Below, in pieces: positions 1-12,865 of a DNA stretch of 64,000 nucleotides. Every line of letters begins with the position of its first letter. The first letter of the stretch is position 1. This DNA comes from Siphlonurus alternatus (lineage: Eukaryota; Arthropoda; Insecta; Ephemeroptera; Siphlonuridae): positions 27,041,036 to 27,105,035 of the forward strand of contig OX463788.1 in NCBI GenBank assembly GCA_949825025.1. The letters are read 5' to 3'. The translations under genes were made by a program, and so were the position numbers. Under the pieces are notes generated by a model, which had not been told where the DNA came from, ran no database searches, and was given only the letters and a program-made list of their open reading frames with translations.

Positions 1-239
1 GTTTTTGAGTTATTAATTTTTAAAGTTGACTATTTAACATGGAAGCTCCATTTCTCCATGTTAAATTAGAGAACTTTAAAAATTAATTACTCGAAAACTA
101 GCTCGTTTTTGTATACCTGATATTTTACCTACTGATAGGGGGTGTAGAGGAGAACATTTTAAATTTTTTTCAGAATTTTTAAGAACGGGATTATTTTAGC
201 ATTGGGCCAGCCAGCTGATCCGTATTATCTCTACCTTAA
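1..239. mobile_element. TTAA-ended palindromic MITE (family A), right part, cut by the window edge
   Basis: A palindrome around an AACATGGAA centre, then the right half ending CTACCTTAA at 231-239. It is a member of the family seen complete at 2570-2924 and 5965-6341. Confidence 0.8.
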
Positions 240-1804
240 TGTAATTTTACGATTTTGTGAGTATTCTGACGAAGGAATATTTTCAATTGAAATATATCTT
301 CATGATACTATTTTTTGTTTTTTGGGTGACTGGACACTTTTGTGAATGGGATATCCTTTTTCATGTCACCGCCCTTTGGGTTTTTGTACTTATTTTCAAT
401 AAATACAACTGTTAATATTATTATTATTTAATATTAGTTAGAGAGTGCGTGCATAAATTATTAGGACTTTATATAGGTAATGGAAAATCGCTGCATTAAA
501 ATTATTTTAATGACGTAATTAATAATTAAAGCTTTGCGCTGCATAAAAGTATTTTTTCTTATTTTTTTAGTTCACCTTATATATTATGATTATGCTCGAT
601 CAACATATGACATGTATTATTATAGTATCATGCGCGCGTCATATTTATTTATCCGGATGAAGCATGGTTTTATTTTAAGTTTATTATTTTTTATATAAAA
701 GAAAAACAATGAATATAACTTATGTAGAACATTAATTAATATTAATAATTATTAATTAATTTATATCACATTTTATGTTTAATTTTGCACATAAAAAAAA
801 TCTTTACTACACGGTGTGGTTTAATTTATTTGCTTGTTGTTGACTGTACAAAATTCTTTGCAAAGTAAAGGTGCGGAGAGAGCTACAATGGGGTTGGAAA
901 AGGGAAGGGGGCTAATATATTCTATATTCCCGTTACATCCATTGACTGCATGCAGTCAGAAGCTTGAGTATAAAGAGAGACCAGCATTTAAGAGAGAGAG
1001 AGAGAGAGAGAGAGTTATTCTTTCATAATGCCATGGCATCAATAATAGACGTTACTTTTATGTTTTATGGCCATCAATACTTGAAAAAAAAAAAATACTT
1101 CAAATACTACTCCTTTCTATAGTTTAAATTCGACACAAATCCGCAGTAAGAAAAAATAATTAATAATTATGCATACAGTTTAAACATGGTCATTGCATTA
1201 TAGTATATAGTGTGTTGTGTACAAACAATGAATAATATAGTATATGTTACGAAGAACGTATAGTACGAAGAAATGTAAAGAAATAAATGATGCTTTATGC
1301 ATCTAATTGTTGTTGTTTTTAATTTTTGAAGTAAAAAATGTATGTTGTTGTTGTTGTTGTGCATAATTTTAATATAATATTTTTTTTATACCTCGTCTTT
1401 GTCACGTACCTTATCAGTCACTTTTATCTTTTATCAGTATGTCAATATGACTACTTAGTACGTAGAAAGTATGACTACAGTGTGTATAAAAAATAATGTG
1501 TATCATAGAACGATTATAAATAAAAATGTAAATAAAAATAATAATTTCAGATGTTAATTGTACTTGTTCAGTACGCGAGCTGTAGACTCTATTAATTCAA
1601 GTTTAAATTGGAAAATATGTAGTGCAAAAAACAACTGCAGGTATATATATTTATTTTATATAATATATATATAATAAAATATTTAAAAAATTTAAAAAAG
1701 CAAATAATTTATTTATGCACGTGTTAAAATTATTCTGTCTGCATGTCTATAAGCCGCTTATTGTCATTTTTGAAGGAAAGTAATGTTAGCTAGGTCAATC
1801 GTAA
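240..1804. other. AT-rich intergenic DNA, nothing recognised
   Basis: Only a short (GA)n run at 992-1013 and small TA palindromes. Confidence 0.4.
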
Positions 1805-3145
1805 AAATAGGTATGGCGTTCCGATCCCGTGCTAAAATTTGGGAAGGTTAACTTTGAGCTATATAGATAGTTGAAATTTGGCATACGTATATTATAATAT
1901 TGTATATATTATATATAGCCAAGTGTTGCAAGTTTTTTTTTAAATCTATTAAAAAAATTGAATTATTATTTCATGCCCTTTTAGGGGTGGATTTACGATT
2001 TGCACTTCTTCCTTGTGGGATTTTCATGTTAAATTAAGCTAGTTGATAGAAAAATTTTGTAACATTAATTGCGTGTCACTAAAATTAGTTTTAAAGGGTT
2101 TTCAGAGCATGCTGAATCTAATGGTGTGATTTTAAACGTGGTGAAAACAACCCCTAATGAGATAAAATGGCCTTAACGTAAAAAAAAAAAAAAAAATAGT
2201 GTTATCAAAATTTTGATCAGGCTATCAGGCTCATTTTGTTACCCCAAAAACAATCCTTCAATTTTTTAATTGGAGCAATTAAGTTCAGGATTTAATTTTT
2301 AGGTGTAAAAATTCCAACCCCTAAAAAAATTAAATCCTTAACTTACTCCGATTAAAAACATTCAAAGGTTGTTTCTGGGGTAAAAAAATGAATTCGTTTC
2401 AGTGGCATAATCAAAATTTTGATAGCACAATTTTTTTCACAAAATAAAATAGTCGAATCACTATATCATTAGAGGTTGTTTTCACCACTATACCATTAGA
2501 TTTAACGTGCTCTGAAAAAGGCTTAAAAAATAATTTTGGTGCAAATCGGATAAAATTTTTCAATGTGAATTAAGGGTAAGGTAACGCCACCAATGTTAAA
2601 AAAAATCCCTCACACAAAAATTCTGAAAAAAATTTAAAATGTTCTCCTCTACACCCCCTATCAGTAGGTAAAATATCAGGTATACAAATACGATCTAGTT
2701 TTTGAGTTATGAATTTTTAAAGTTGACTACTTTAGCATGGAGAAATGGAATTCCCATGTTAAATTAGTCAACTTTAAAAATTCATAACTCAAAATATAGA
2801 TCGTATTTGTATACCTGATATTTTAACTACTGATAGGGGATGTAGAGGAGAACATTTTAAATTTTTTTCAGAATTTTTGTGTGAGGGACTTTTTTTAACA
2901 TTGGTGGCGTTACCTTACCCTTAACTAAATTTAACATGGAAATCCTATTGAAGGAAGAAGTTCAAACCGTGAATTCACTCCTAAAAAGGTATGAAATAAT
3001 ATATATCTTTTTTAACACATGCATATAATAAAATAAAAAAAACTTACAACCCTTGGATTACGTATATATGCCAAATTTCAACTTTCTAGCTCAAAGTTAA
3101 CCTGCCCAATGTTTAGCATGGGATCGGAACACCATTCCTGGCCCA
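1805..3145. mobile_element. palindromic element with a nested family-A MITE
   Basis: The left arm (1805 to about 2290) is a diverged reverse complement of the right side (about 2300-2569 plus 2925-3145). The ends read GGCGTTCCGATCCCGTGCTA and TAGCATGGGATCGGAACACC. The right half is interrupted by the MITE at 2570-2924. No reading frame of note. Diverged arms suggest it is older than its insert. Confidence 0.78.
2570..2924. mobile_element. family-A MITE, complete, TTAA ends
   Basis: An almost perfect 355-bp palindrome starting TTAAGGGTAAGGTAACGCCA and ending with its reverse complement. TTAA at both ends fits piggyBac-type insertion. It sits inside the larger palindrome 1805-3145. Confidence 0.87.
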
Positions 3146-3149
3146 GACT

Positions 3150-5630
3150 AGTCTGTATATTGTGTATACATAAAGGCGGTATTACACAATACAATTTTTC
3201 TGTTTTTTGCGTATATACAATTTTAATTTACAAGTAAAATTCAACTCCATATTTGCTTGCATGGAGATGAAATTCTGTTGCAAAGGAAAATTGTAAGCTA
3301 AATTACGTATTATAATAATATGCGCAGGCTTAATAACTTTATATACATGGCACCCCGCCAGTATAAAATAATTAAAATATTGAACAAATGAGTAACATAG
3401 TATATATCAATTAGTACGAAATTATGCTAGTCGGAATAGTTTCATCTGCATATATGTTATATAGTGTGAATGCATCGTGTAAAAGCGTTTGCGAAATATT
3501 TAAGCTACACCTGGAGGCGTTTGTTTCTTAATTAGCCGGCCAATCCACATCCAGCTATGGCCACGTACGCTAGCAATTTAGAAAATCATAATTTATTATT
3601 TTATATAATTTATTTTTATTATATTTATTACTATGTTACATGACATAAATTAGTTCATCTTTAATTAAATTAATTATTTTCTTAATTTCTTCAATAAAAA
3701 AATTATTTTAGGATGTTCGTTACTTCGTTATTTTTATATTCCAATTAGTTATTTATATACGTATAAATATAATTATCAAATTTCATTTTATTTTATATAT
3801 TATAATCATATATTTTTAATTTCACTTCCAATAAAATTTTATTTTAATTATATATTTTTGTCACTTATATATATAATAATAATAATTATATAATAAATAA
3901 TGAAGATAATATATGGTATACATATATGTACGCATATATATTATAATATTTTATAATATTTTATTTATTTATTCACATTAAATACCATGAGTTAATTGGT
4001 ACATTGTATTTTATTATTTTATTTTTAAAATATTATAATTATTAATTGATATGATTATTATATAGCTATAGGATAGGATAATAATATATATTATATACAA
4101 ACACAAACAAACAAATTGGAAAATGAAAACCAGAATTTATCTTGCTTATAAATAATAAATACACTCGAATCTCCAATTCTGCATTTTTCAATTGGAACAA
4201 AAAAAAAAAAAAAAAGCAATTAAGTCCAATTAAGTTATAGCAACTTTAACTCTACAATGCATTGAAGCGACTGTACGTTCGAGACAAAAGCAAGAAAAAC
4301 GCAAGACTATAATTTTCTTTTGTAAATTAATTCATAGAGAATAAACTTGCCAGCAAAATAAAAACTGTATCAAAATATAAAGAAATGTATCTTGTATCAG
4401 ATAAAAAGCTTTAGTACAATTGTTAGAGTTGAAAAACAACCATCAACCATTTTTAATTAATTAATTTAAGAAATTTAAAAAATTCGACGTTTTAAATAAG
4501 TCGCTAATTTTTGGCAAAATATCTGGAATCGTATACTCAACGCCATCTTCAAGTTGCTGAAGCAGATATTTGTTAAAAGTAAAGTAGATCCACCTATATT
4601 GAAAGTTTGGAACCATTTCTTAGTTTGGATTTGCCTCCCCACTATCGCCCACTATTACTATCGATATTTATTTTTCGACACTACGCAATTTCGACGCTAC
4701 GCCACTTTCCCATACTTTTTAAAGTACTCGATATAAAAAGTATCGATACTTTTTTCACTATCGCCGATCCCTACTGGTTGCCCCAATTCAACGACTTCTT
4801 CATGACACTATGACACAGTTCTTTGGGTTCTTTGCAAGGATGTATAATATGTATGCTTATGCATCCTTCGTCATGTCCTTCCTTCCTTGCTTGGTTTTTG
4901 ACAAATTTGACAATAGAGCTTCACCTTCAAGCAAGGATGATAGAGAGATGCTCCTTGGTTTCAAGTGTCAAGTGATGCGCTCGCGCTGCGCAACTATTTG
5001 TCGCTAAGGTCCATCTTGCCCAGGGCCGTCCCATGCGCACGGTGCATACGTTTAATTTTTTCTGCTCTATTATAGAGTTTTCCGTAAATTAATAGCCATG
5101 GCTTAGAAAAGCTGCGCAGAGACGAGTTTTAAATGTTAGTAGTCTACTGCGCAAGGCTCTGCAAAGTGTGTATGTTAAAAAAGCTTGAATCCAAATGAAG
5201 CTGCGCAAACGCTAGGTGACTAATCTGCGCACAGCCAATAGCAACTTTGTATGCTTTATGAACAAAGATACGAACTTCTACCCCAGATTGCTTGCGAATT
5301 GCAGTGTTTAAAAATTCTTTTAATACGTTACTGCAACCGGTTTGGCTTGTAGTATTGCAAATAAATATCAAATTTGAGATAAGATAAAAAGCAACGTTCT
5401 CGCTAATGTTGAACAAAAACTCTCACTCCGGTAGGGGCCCCTCGTGCAGCAAAACAGCTGTTTTGAGCTCACTAAGTGACGTCACCTTGGGTGTTTTTGG
5501 CCAAAATGCGCAGATCAGTCCAAATTCGTAGGGCTGATGGACCTATCTATTATAGTTGTATCATGCATCTTGCCGTTGAAAATGAAGCAAAAAAGTGTTT
5601 ATAAACTTTTCTCGGTTATAAATCATTAGG
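3150..5630. other. AT-rich intergenic DNA, mostly without recognised features
   Basis: Very AT-rich with short TA palindromes. A piece at about 4637-4773 ends CACTATCGCCGATCCCTA and contains AAAAAGTATCGATACTTTTT, the style of a hAT transposon end. Nothing in it codes convincingly. Confidence 0.4.
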
Positions 5631-5964
5631 GTCCCTGTCCCTATTGTCCCTAAATAAGCCCTAAATGAGCTTTCCCCTCCCCTCCAAGATGGCCGCTATA
5701 TAAGAAGGGCGCATCGCATTATCGCATATGATGCGCCCAGGGCTATTACTCTATTGTAATATAGTCACTCCCTTCCAGTGATGCAACTCTTCGCGAAGCA
5801 TCGCGCGAAATTTCGCTAGTTTCGCGAATATTCGCGAAGTTTCGCAAGCCAAGTTTCGCGAAAGTTTCGCGCGAAATTGATATATTTGAATTTCCCGCTC
5901 TACTTTTTCGAATCGTATTTAATGAATACGACGTTTTCTTCCTAATCTTGCATTAATGACAGGT

Positions 5965-6341
5965 TTAAGGTAAAGATAATATGTATCAGCTGGCCCAATG
6001 CTAAAAAAATCCCATTCATAAAAATTATGAAAAAAATTTAAAATGTTCTCCTCAATTAACATCCCCTATCAGTAGGTAAAATATCAGGTATACAAAAACG
6101 AGCTAGTTTTCGAGTTATTAATTTTTAAAGTTGACTAATTTAACATGGAAGTTCCATTTTTCCATGTTAAATTAGAGAACTTTAAAAATTAATTACTCGA
6201 AAACTAGCTCGTTTTTGTATACCTGATTTTTTACCTACTGATAGGGGATGTAGAGGAGAACATTTTAAATTTTTTTCATAATTTTTATGAATGGGATTTT
6301 TTTAGCATTGGTCCAGCTGATACATATTATCTCTACCTTAA
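5965..6341. mobile_element. family-A MITE, complete, with an empty-site partner
   Basis: A 377-bp palindrome with TTAA at both ends. The duplicated host sequence at 6568-6580 reads CAGGTTTAATTGC, showing one TTAA where this copy has two. That makes the TTAA duplication direct evidence rather than assumption. Confidence 0.88.
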
Positions 6342-6732
6342 TTGCATAAATGAATTAAAAAAGAGTTCAATTTAAGGATTATTGTCACTGGCAGTGATGC
6401 AACGCTTCGCGAAGCTTCGCGCGAATATTCGCGAAGTTTCGCAAGCCAAGTTTCGCGAAAGTTTCGCGCGAAACTTCGTGAAATTGATATATTTGAATTT
6501 CCCGCTCTACTTTTTCGAATCGTATTTAATGAATACGCCGTTTTCTTCCTAATTTTACTTTAATGACAGGTTTAATTGCATAAATGAATTAAAAAAGAGT
6601 TCAATTTAATTTATTAGATTTAAAAAATGTTATTTCTTTTTTTTTTTAATTTTAAAAATTACTTTTAATTATTTTTAAAATCATTTAACACATTCGAGGA
6701 CAGACAGGTCATGAAAGGGGCCATTTTATCTT

Positions 6733-7014
6733 GAGTGCGTTTGAATTCACGGGCCAGCCCGGGCTGGCCTGGGCTGAAGCGTTTTTTGTCGTCAAGTGGG
6801 GCCAGCCCGGCGGCCATTTTTCCTCCTCTCAAGACGTCACTTCCTGGCTGGCCCAGGCTGACGCGGGCGGACTCTACAGTGCGCCTGAGACCTGGCGGAC
6901 AGACTGGGAACTAATTATGACGAAATTATGACGTTTCATACCAGGCGACCAAGGTCACCGCCATTTTACCCAGCCCGGGCCAGCCCGGGCTGGCCCGTGA
7001 ATTCAAACGCACTC
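6733..7014. mobile_element. GC-rich foldback MITE with 3-bp target duplication CTT
   Basis: The arms start GAGTGCGTTTGAATTCACGG and include CCAGCCCGGGCTGGCC. CTT flanks both sides (6730-6732 and 7015-7017). An unfilled paralogous site, TTTTATCTTGTTTTCTTA, is at 7902-7919. A 3-bp duplication points to the PIF/Harbinger group, though CTT is not its usual TWA. Confidence 0.85.
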
Positions 7015-7807
7015 CTTGTTTTCTTAATTTTTCGATGAATATATGAAAAATCGCATTGCGACAGTCATTTTTTAAATTTCGCGAAATTTTCGCGAAGTTT
7101 CGCGAATATTCGCGCGAAGATTTGCATCTCTGCTTGAGATATAAAAAACGCATGTTATCAAATGCAAATTTCAATCTCCGTAATGGTACTGAATAATGGA
7201 TTCAAATTTTAGCTTAAAAAACAATCATTATTTTAAATAGAATTATGATGAAACAATAATTATAGATAATCATTTACTTTTTGAGATACAAGCCTTCATA
7301 AAAACTGCACAATTCGGCAATGCTGCTCGTAGCTTAACTGGATGGGATAACAATGTTGCCAAATCGTCAAAAAACAACTTTACACTTTTCAGCAGAAAAA
7401 ACAAATGAATTGCGGTCATGAGCAGCCATTTTGACTAGTGAGTCAAAACTGCGTACAACTATTTACCACTCATATTTAAATGTTTTTCAATGTTTGCAAG
7501 GATGATGGATGAATAAATACACGAGAAAGTGTTTAAAGTGATTCATTTTATTAAATTAACATATTTTACTGTGCTGATCACTGCTTTCCTAATAGTGCTT
7601 GTTCTTGTCAGTCTTGTCACTCATATGTATTGCGTATGAAAAGAAGATGGCGGCGCATAAAAGAAAAATGGCGGAACTTCCGGTGACAATAATCGTTAAT
7701 TTATTATATATAAAAAAAAATTATTTATTTTTTATTAATTTTAAAAATTAATTTTAATTTTTATAAGTTTTTTTTGTCTCTATGTTGTATTATGTACAGC
7801 CACAAGA

Positions 7808-7811
7808 GAAA

Positions 7812-7848
<37 letters not shown>

Positions 7849-7850
7849 AT
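7808..7850 (+). repeat. (AAAT)n microsatellite
   Basis: Ten AAAT units in a row. Confidence 0.95.
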
Positions 7851-9211
7851 TTTTAAAATCATATAAAACATTCGAGGATACACAGGTCATGAAAGGGGCT
7901 ATTTTATCTTGTTTTCTTAGGCCGCGTCTCATTTAAAGAATGCGAACTAAAAGTGTATACACTTCAAACACTAATTTAGTATAAATACTTATTTTAAATG
8001 AGACAACTTTACTGTAAACTAGCGCCAACACTTCGTAGTGGCAAAAGTTGGAAACATTTGCATCAGCTGATCAATGTTAAAAAATTTAGTGTCTGTGTTA
8101 GTGTTTGAAGTTGCTATTTCAAACACTAAATACTAGACCCTTCAAACCCTTCAAATACTTGAACACTTGCGCTAATTGAGACAACAGTTAGTGTCAATAT
8201 GGCGTCAACACTTCAAAAAATTGACAATCGATAATGTGTTTAGTGTGCATTTTCGTGGATCATAGAGTTTAATATTAAATAGAGAGGCTATCCGGTAGGT
8301 GGCGCTGTAGCCTCGCCGAGCGCGGTTCCACTAACTGACGTTTGAAACGGGCGTCTATGACGTCACTATAGGCACTAACAATGTTAAATTTGATCAGTCA
8401 ATACTGCGCTGAATACAATGAATAGTAGCAAAATAAGCATAACAACAGGTTAATGGGAATTGTAATTGTAAGCAACATTTATTTGGTAGACGTTATATGA
8501 AAAACGAAGTTGAATAAAAATTATAAAAAAAATATCCCTAACTCTATTGGAATTTGACGCCTGTAGGTTGGTACAGCGAACAGCTGCTATAGCAGCAGCT
8601 GCATCACGTGATCACAGAGAGCGAATCAGGAGGCTATAAGAGCCAGGGCGTCTGTGTCGTCACACAGAAATGCAACTCTTGAAATTGACCAACACACTAT
8701 AACATTAGGAAGCTAGAAAGTCGCCCCCCCTTGTCGTGGATTGGCATTCATTCCTAATTTTTTGATGAATATATGAAAAATCGCATTGCAACAGTCATTT
8801 TTTAAATTTCGCGAAATTTTCGCGAAGCTTCGCGAATATTCGCGAAAGGGAATCTTCTCTCTGCATGGGAAGTATCGGAACTAGAGTCAGCTGATCACAA
8901 TTTTTTTGGGGAAATTTGAAAAGTACGTAACAAACCTGTGCAACCTACGTGATAACTGTTTGATTTGAGGTAAATCTCAAATCAAACACCAGTTATCACG
9001 TAAATTGAGGTAAATCTTTAAACCTGATAAAATCAGGTTTAAACTATCTGCGTCCCGAATGTCCATTCAGGTCTACTACACTACCCTACAATGGCGGCGA
9101 AGATTAGGGCACATCATCGCGGCCATATTGGAGGGGAGGGGAAAGTTCATTTAGGCCCCTACTGCGGACGGAAAAGTGATATGGGATGGTGAAAATTTTT
9201 TTTATCGGGCT

Positions 9212-9251
<40 letters not shown>

Positions 9252-9756
9252 AAAAAATCACTCCTTGACGCTCAAACTATGATATCAGGCAGTTGTTGTG
9301 TGTTAACTAGGGAGTTTCTACGTCACAATTTTCAGGTTTGCGCGCGGGTTGCATACTTTGCCCCTATTCTAATAATCCCTTCAGAGTCCCCAAATTTGAG
9401 TTTAAAAAGTTGAATCTTAAGTCAAACTTATTGTTAATATGTACCCTATCATAATATAGTAGTTAAATTAAAATTTGAGTTGTAAGAGAATTCCCCATTA
9501 TTCTATTGAAATATGAAATAGCTAGAGTGAGCGATTGCATTTTTTTATTATTTTTTTTATATTTTAATTCCTAAAAATAGTTTAATTGGTTGATTTTTAA
9601 ATAGCGCTTGAAATACTGTATATTAGGTCACAATATAAGCATTTAGTCTTATTACTACTATATATTTATGTTTATTTATTTGAGAATTTTGCTTAACTTT
9701 GTTAAAATCATTTTTATTTTGCGCAGAATCATGTATGTGCTCAAAATTTTGTTACA

Positions 9757-10078
9757 AATGGAGTATTGACCTATTTTTTTTTTATTGCAGAAATAGATAG
9801 AGGGTGCAAAGTTATGCTACCCTGATTTTTTTCAGATTTTTTAGAGCCTTGGAACTATTTTTAAAAAATGATTGAAAGTCTTTTTTGTGACGTCACGAGA
9901 CGCCGCTCCTTAAGAAAAAGATAAGACTTGCCGCTGCGTGACGTCACAAAAAGGACTTTCAATAATTTTTTAAAAATACTTCCCCGGCTCTAAAAAATGT
10001 GAAAAAAAATCAGGGTTGCATAACTTTTCACCCTCTATCCATTTCTGCAATAAAAAAAATTGAGGTCGATACTCCATT
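9757..10078. mobile_element. palindromic MITE, family D
   Basis: Ends AATGGAGTATTGACC and GGTCGATACTCCATT; centre with GTGACGTCAC on both sides of GGCGG-like sequence. Inner arms share AAATCTGAAAAAAATCAGG and a GGGAACTA-like motif with the copies at 41547-41790, 35014-35405 and, decayed, about 29105-29445. Confidence 0.78.
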
Positions 10079-10084
10079 AATGTA

Positions 10085-10225
10085 CATCATTTTATAATCT
10101 ACTGACAGGGGATGTAGAAGATAGTACAAGATAGATTTAAAGATTATGTATCATAATTAATTTTCATGTGTGGAAATATTTTTAACATTGGACATATAAT
10201 ATATGTTACCTTACCCGTTTAATGA
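10085..10225. mobile_element. family-A fragment
   Basis: Right half only: TACTGACAGGGGATGTAGAA, then TTTTTAACATTGGACATATA and TTACCTTACCC. Decayed compared with 2570-2924. Confidence 0.5.
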
Positions 10226-10614
10226 GGACCACTGAATAATTAACTGCATGTTAACTTAACACCGTCTATGTATAATTTAAATTGAATGTTAAATTTATGT
10301 GACTTAATTACTGTCAACTAGTGTACTACACCTGGCCATGCAGTGTTTGTGTGTACTATCTGTACATGTATACTGAATAAATATAATAGTAATTAAGTAA
10401 ATATTAAAAATAAATTATGTATTCATAATGAGAACTGTAATTTTATTCCAATTAAATATTTTTACTGAAACTCGGAAAATTGTGCCTAAAAGTTGGTACG
10501 TAATTTTTTTTATAAATCAACAATTGGATATTTTGTGTACACATGAGTACCCGTGGATAAAGTTAGACTTTTTCTATGCAATATATTAAACATGTATATT
10601 GGATACAAAAAAAG

Positions 10615-10775
10615 TCTAAAGTCTAGCTTTAGGTCTGTTCATAAATACACAATCAGGGAATAATTAATTATTTGATGACCCTTTATATGTTCTCTAGCTG
10701 TACAGAAAGTTCATCTCATTATTGATTCTTGAATCGATTGTGCATTTAGAACAGACCTTAAATGCCAGCTAGGCT
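10615..10775. repeat. 160-bp imperfect palindrome
   Basis: CTAGCTTTAGGTCTGTTCAT pairs with ATTTAGAACAGACCTTAAAT...CTAG at the far end. Likely a small MITE; no duplication seen. About 10230-11900 otherwise shows only AT-rich DNA and a poly-A tract at 11286-11310. Confidence 0.55.
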
Positions 10776-11904
10776 AGATTAACTTTGTTAATTTTGATTT
10801 TTGCAATAATCGAAATCAACAATAAGGTGGAGACGGACTCAATTAATGTTAAGTTTGTTCTTTTTCTCTCTTTTCTTTTTCTTTTTTGTTGTTTCAAAAA
10901 AATATTTGTTTTGCTAGTGGCAAATAGTTCTTCTGCTCGAGCAGTAATTGTGAAAAAGTTGGGATCTTAAACCAAAACTCCGAATTGCATGAAGGATAGT
11001 TATATAATTTAGGCTTATTCATTTCATAACATATACAATTTTAGACATAACGTTATTTTTATAGATAAGTGTCAAAATGTTTTCTTTTTAATGTAGAACA
11101 TTTCTTTCACTTTTATAAGACATATTTCCGAAAGTGTTAGACTTGTAACAAGAAATATGCAAATACATGTGTTACACCACTCAAGAATATGATCTTGGTT
11201 GTTTCGTCTTAAATTGGGCAGCACTCCATACATAACATCATTGGGGAATGGAACAGCAATAATTATAGGTTTTTAGGCCAGCACCAAAAAAAAAAAAAAA
11301 AAAAAAAAAAATGCAGCAGGGTTGAAAATATAGAAATTAATGGTTGATTTACAATGTCTGCCTTAAAAGATTTTTTTTTATAAAATAGACAATATCTTAT
11401 AATATCTCTGAGAGGCTCAGAACCTCTCCCATTCCATTTCAAATTTGCCAACAAGTTTACAAATTATAACTGACATATTTTAGGGGATGATGAGACTTTT
11501 AAACAAAAGCTGTATCGCTGGCAAATATTTGTAACACGTGATATTGGTTCTGAAAAGGAAATGTTTCAGTTAGGTAAACTGTGACTAATTATTAAAATCA
11601 AAACTGTAATACGGTATTCAAGCGGGTTGCTTTCGCAGAGTCACCAATGCCATCAATACCAGTGAAATATTGTACACAATTTTTTACAACTCCGAATATT
11701 TTGCATATACTCAGTTATTTTTTACAAAGGCAGTGCACAGCTAAACATATAGAAGAATTCCTTTCTTGATTTATTAAATTTTTTACTGAAGAAATTTTGT
11801 TTCAATAATGCTCTCTCCCTTCAAATAAATACAACAACACAATTTCAAGAACAAAATAAAATGAAATAATATCATAAATAATTTCAATACATTAATTAAT
11901 GTTG

Positions 11905-12033
11905 GCTTCAACTTTTATATTTTTATTGATTTATCAATGATGTCAAACTTATTATTACACCAAAAATTATTACCACTTTCTGCTTTCTGAGGATTCCAAG
12001 AAGTCCTAAAGCTTGACGTTAAACAAAAAAAGC

Positions 12034-12081
<48 letters not shown>

Positions 12082-12195
12082 GCAACCTTGGAACTCGGAA
12101 CTCTCAGAAGACTCGAGTAGTGATATATATTAATTTTGTGCAATAATTAGTTTGACATCATTAATAAAACAATAAAGTTTTAAAGTTGAAGCCAT
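11905..12195. repeat. palindrome around a 40-T tract
   Basis: GGCTTCAACTTTTATATTTT on the left pairs with AAAGTTTTAAAGTTGAAGCC on the right, and ATGATGTCAAAC with GTTTGACATCAT. The middle is a poly-T of about 40. Probable decayed MITE. Confidence 0.6.
12038..12077 (+). repeat. poly-T tract
   Basis: About 40 T. Similar long homopolymers are at 9213-9249 (A), 27998-28046 (T), 29338-29367 (A) and 60181-60200 (T). Confidence 0.95.
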
Positions 12196-12407
12196 CCCTT
12201 CCTTTAAGAAAATACTTGAGCGAGATTGTTTCAAAACAAACCAATATTTTGTTATTGTTTTCATTCACTTAATTGTAGTAAAACTAAAAGGTTTTTAACA
12301 GGCTGAAACAACTTGGCAGTTTTACTTCAGGCAAAAAACTGTTTTAAGAATTTTACCAACCAATCAATCAATTAATTAAGAGTTTTGAGAAATGCAGTTG
12401 GCAGTAT

Positions 12408-12865
12408 TTAAGGTATAACCTGAGAATTTGTCTGCCAAGGTCAAGAGGCGTGGCTATAGTGGCAATACTGTTTGCATTGGAATGCGCATAAATTTTTAGG
12501 AGGGGGTGGTGACAAGAGTCCTTGAGAACGTTGCCACATTTCTCATCACATATAGGAAACGATCATCGCCACGGTTCAAAATATATGAAAACAATTCAGA
12601 AAAATAGTCTAAAAAATTAGGTTTTAGTAAAAAAATAAAGTAAAAGAATCTGTTGTATAGTTTTTTTGCAATGCTAATTAACAAATTTAACATTGGAAGG
12701 ATACAAAATTCTCATTTAAATGAATTGATTATAATTAAACCAACGGTTAAAAAATTCCGAAAAAATTCAGAGCTAATTTGATGATTGTTGTGAGTCCACC
12801 AAATTAATTTGAAGAAAATCTGTTGTAGCGAATTTTTCGTCCAAATTTCTCAGGTTAAGCCTTAA
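12408..12865 (+). mobile_element. TTAA-ended MITE family G, copy 1
   Basis: Starts TTAAGGTATAACCTGAGAAT and ends CTCAGGTTAAGCCTTAA. Three copies in the window agree closely over about 457 bp, sharing GGAGGGGGTGGTGAC and AGGAAACGATCATCGCCACG. No coding capacity. Confidence 0.85.

Larger units (their letters stand above)
5777..7133. mobile_element. hAT-like element with repeated TTCGCGAA subterminal motifs
   Basis: The left end begins CAGTGATGCAACTCTTCGCG and the right end, inverted, CAGAGATGCAAATCTTCGCG. Both carry clusters of TTCGCGAA, which may be transposase binding sites. The left 230 bp or so is repeated in direct order (5777-5964 continued at 6342-6390, and 6393-6620). No transposase remains. 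A third cluster of the same motif is at 8808-8850. Confidence 0.72.
5659..9157. mobile_element. nested mobile-element cluster
   Basis: The outermost pair is a 38-bp inverted repeat (5659-5696 and 9118-9157) centred on TTTCCCCTCCCCTCCAA. Inside are hAT-like ends, a family-A MITE, a GC-rich 282-bp MITE and a further insertion at about 7918-8755. Two stretches, 7140-7690 and 8260-8750, hold nothing that I recognise. Confidence 0.6.

Noticed and set aside
6731..6931. 66-codon frame with GQPGLAW and WGQPGGHF repeats
   Set aside because: Comes from the repeated CCAGCCCGGGC units of a MITE.
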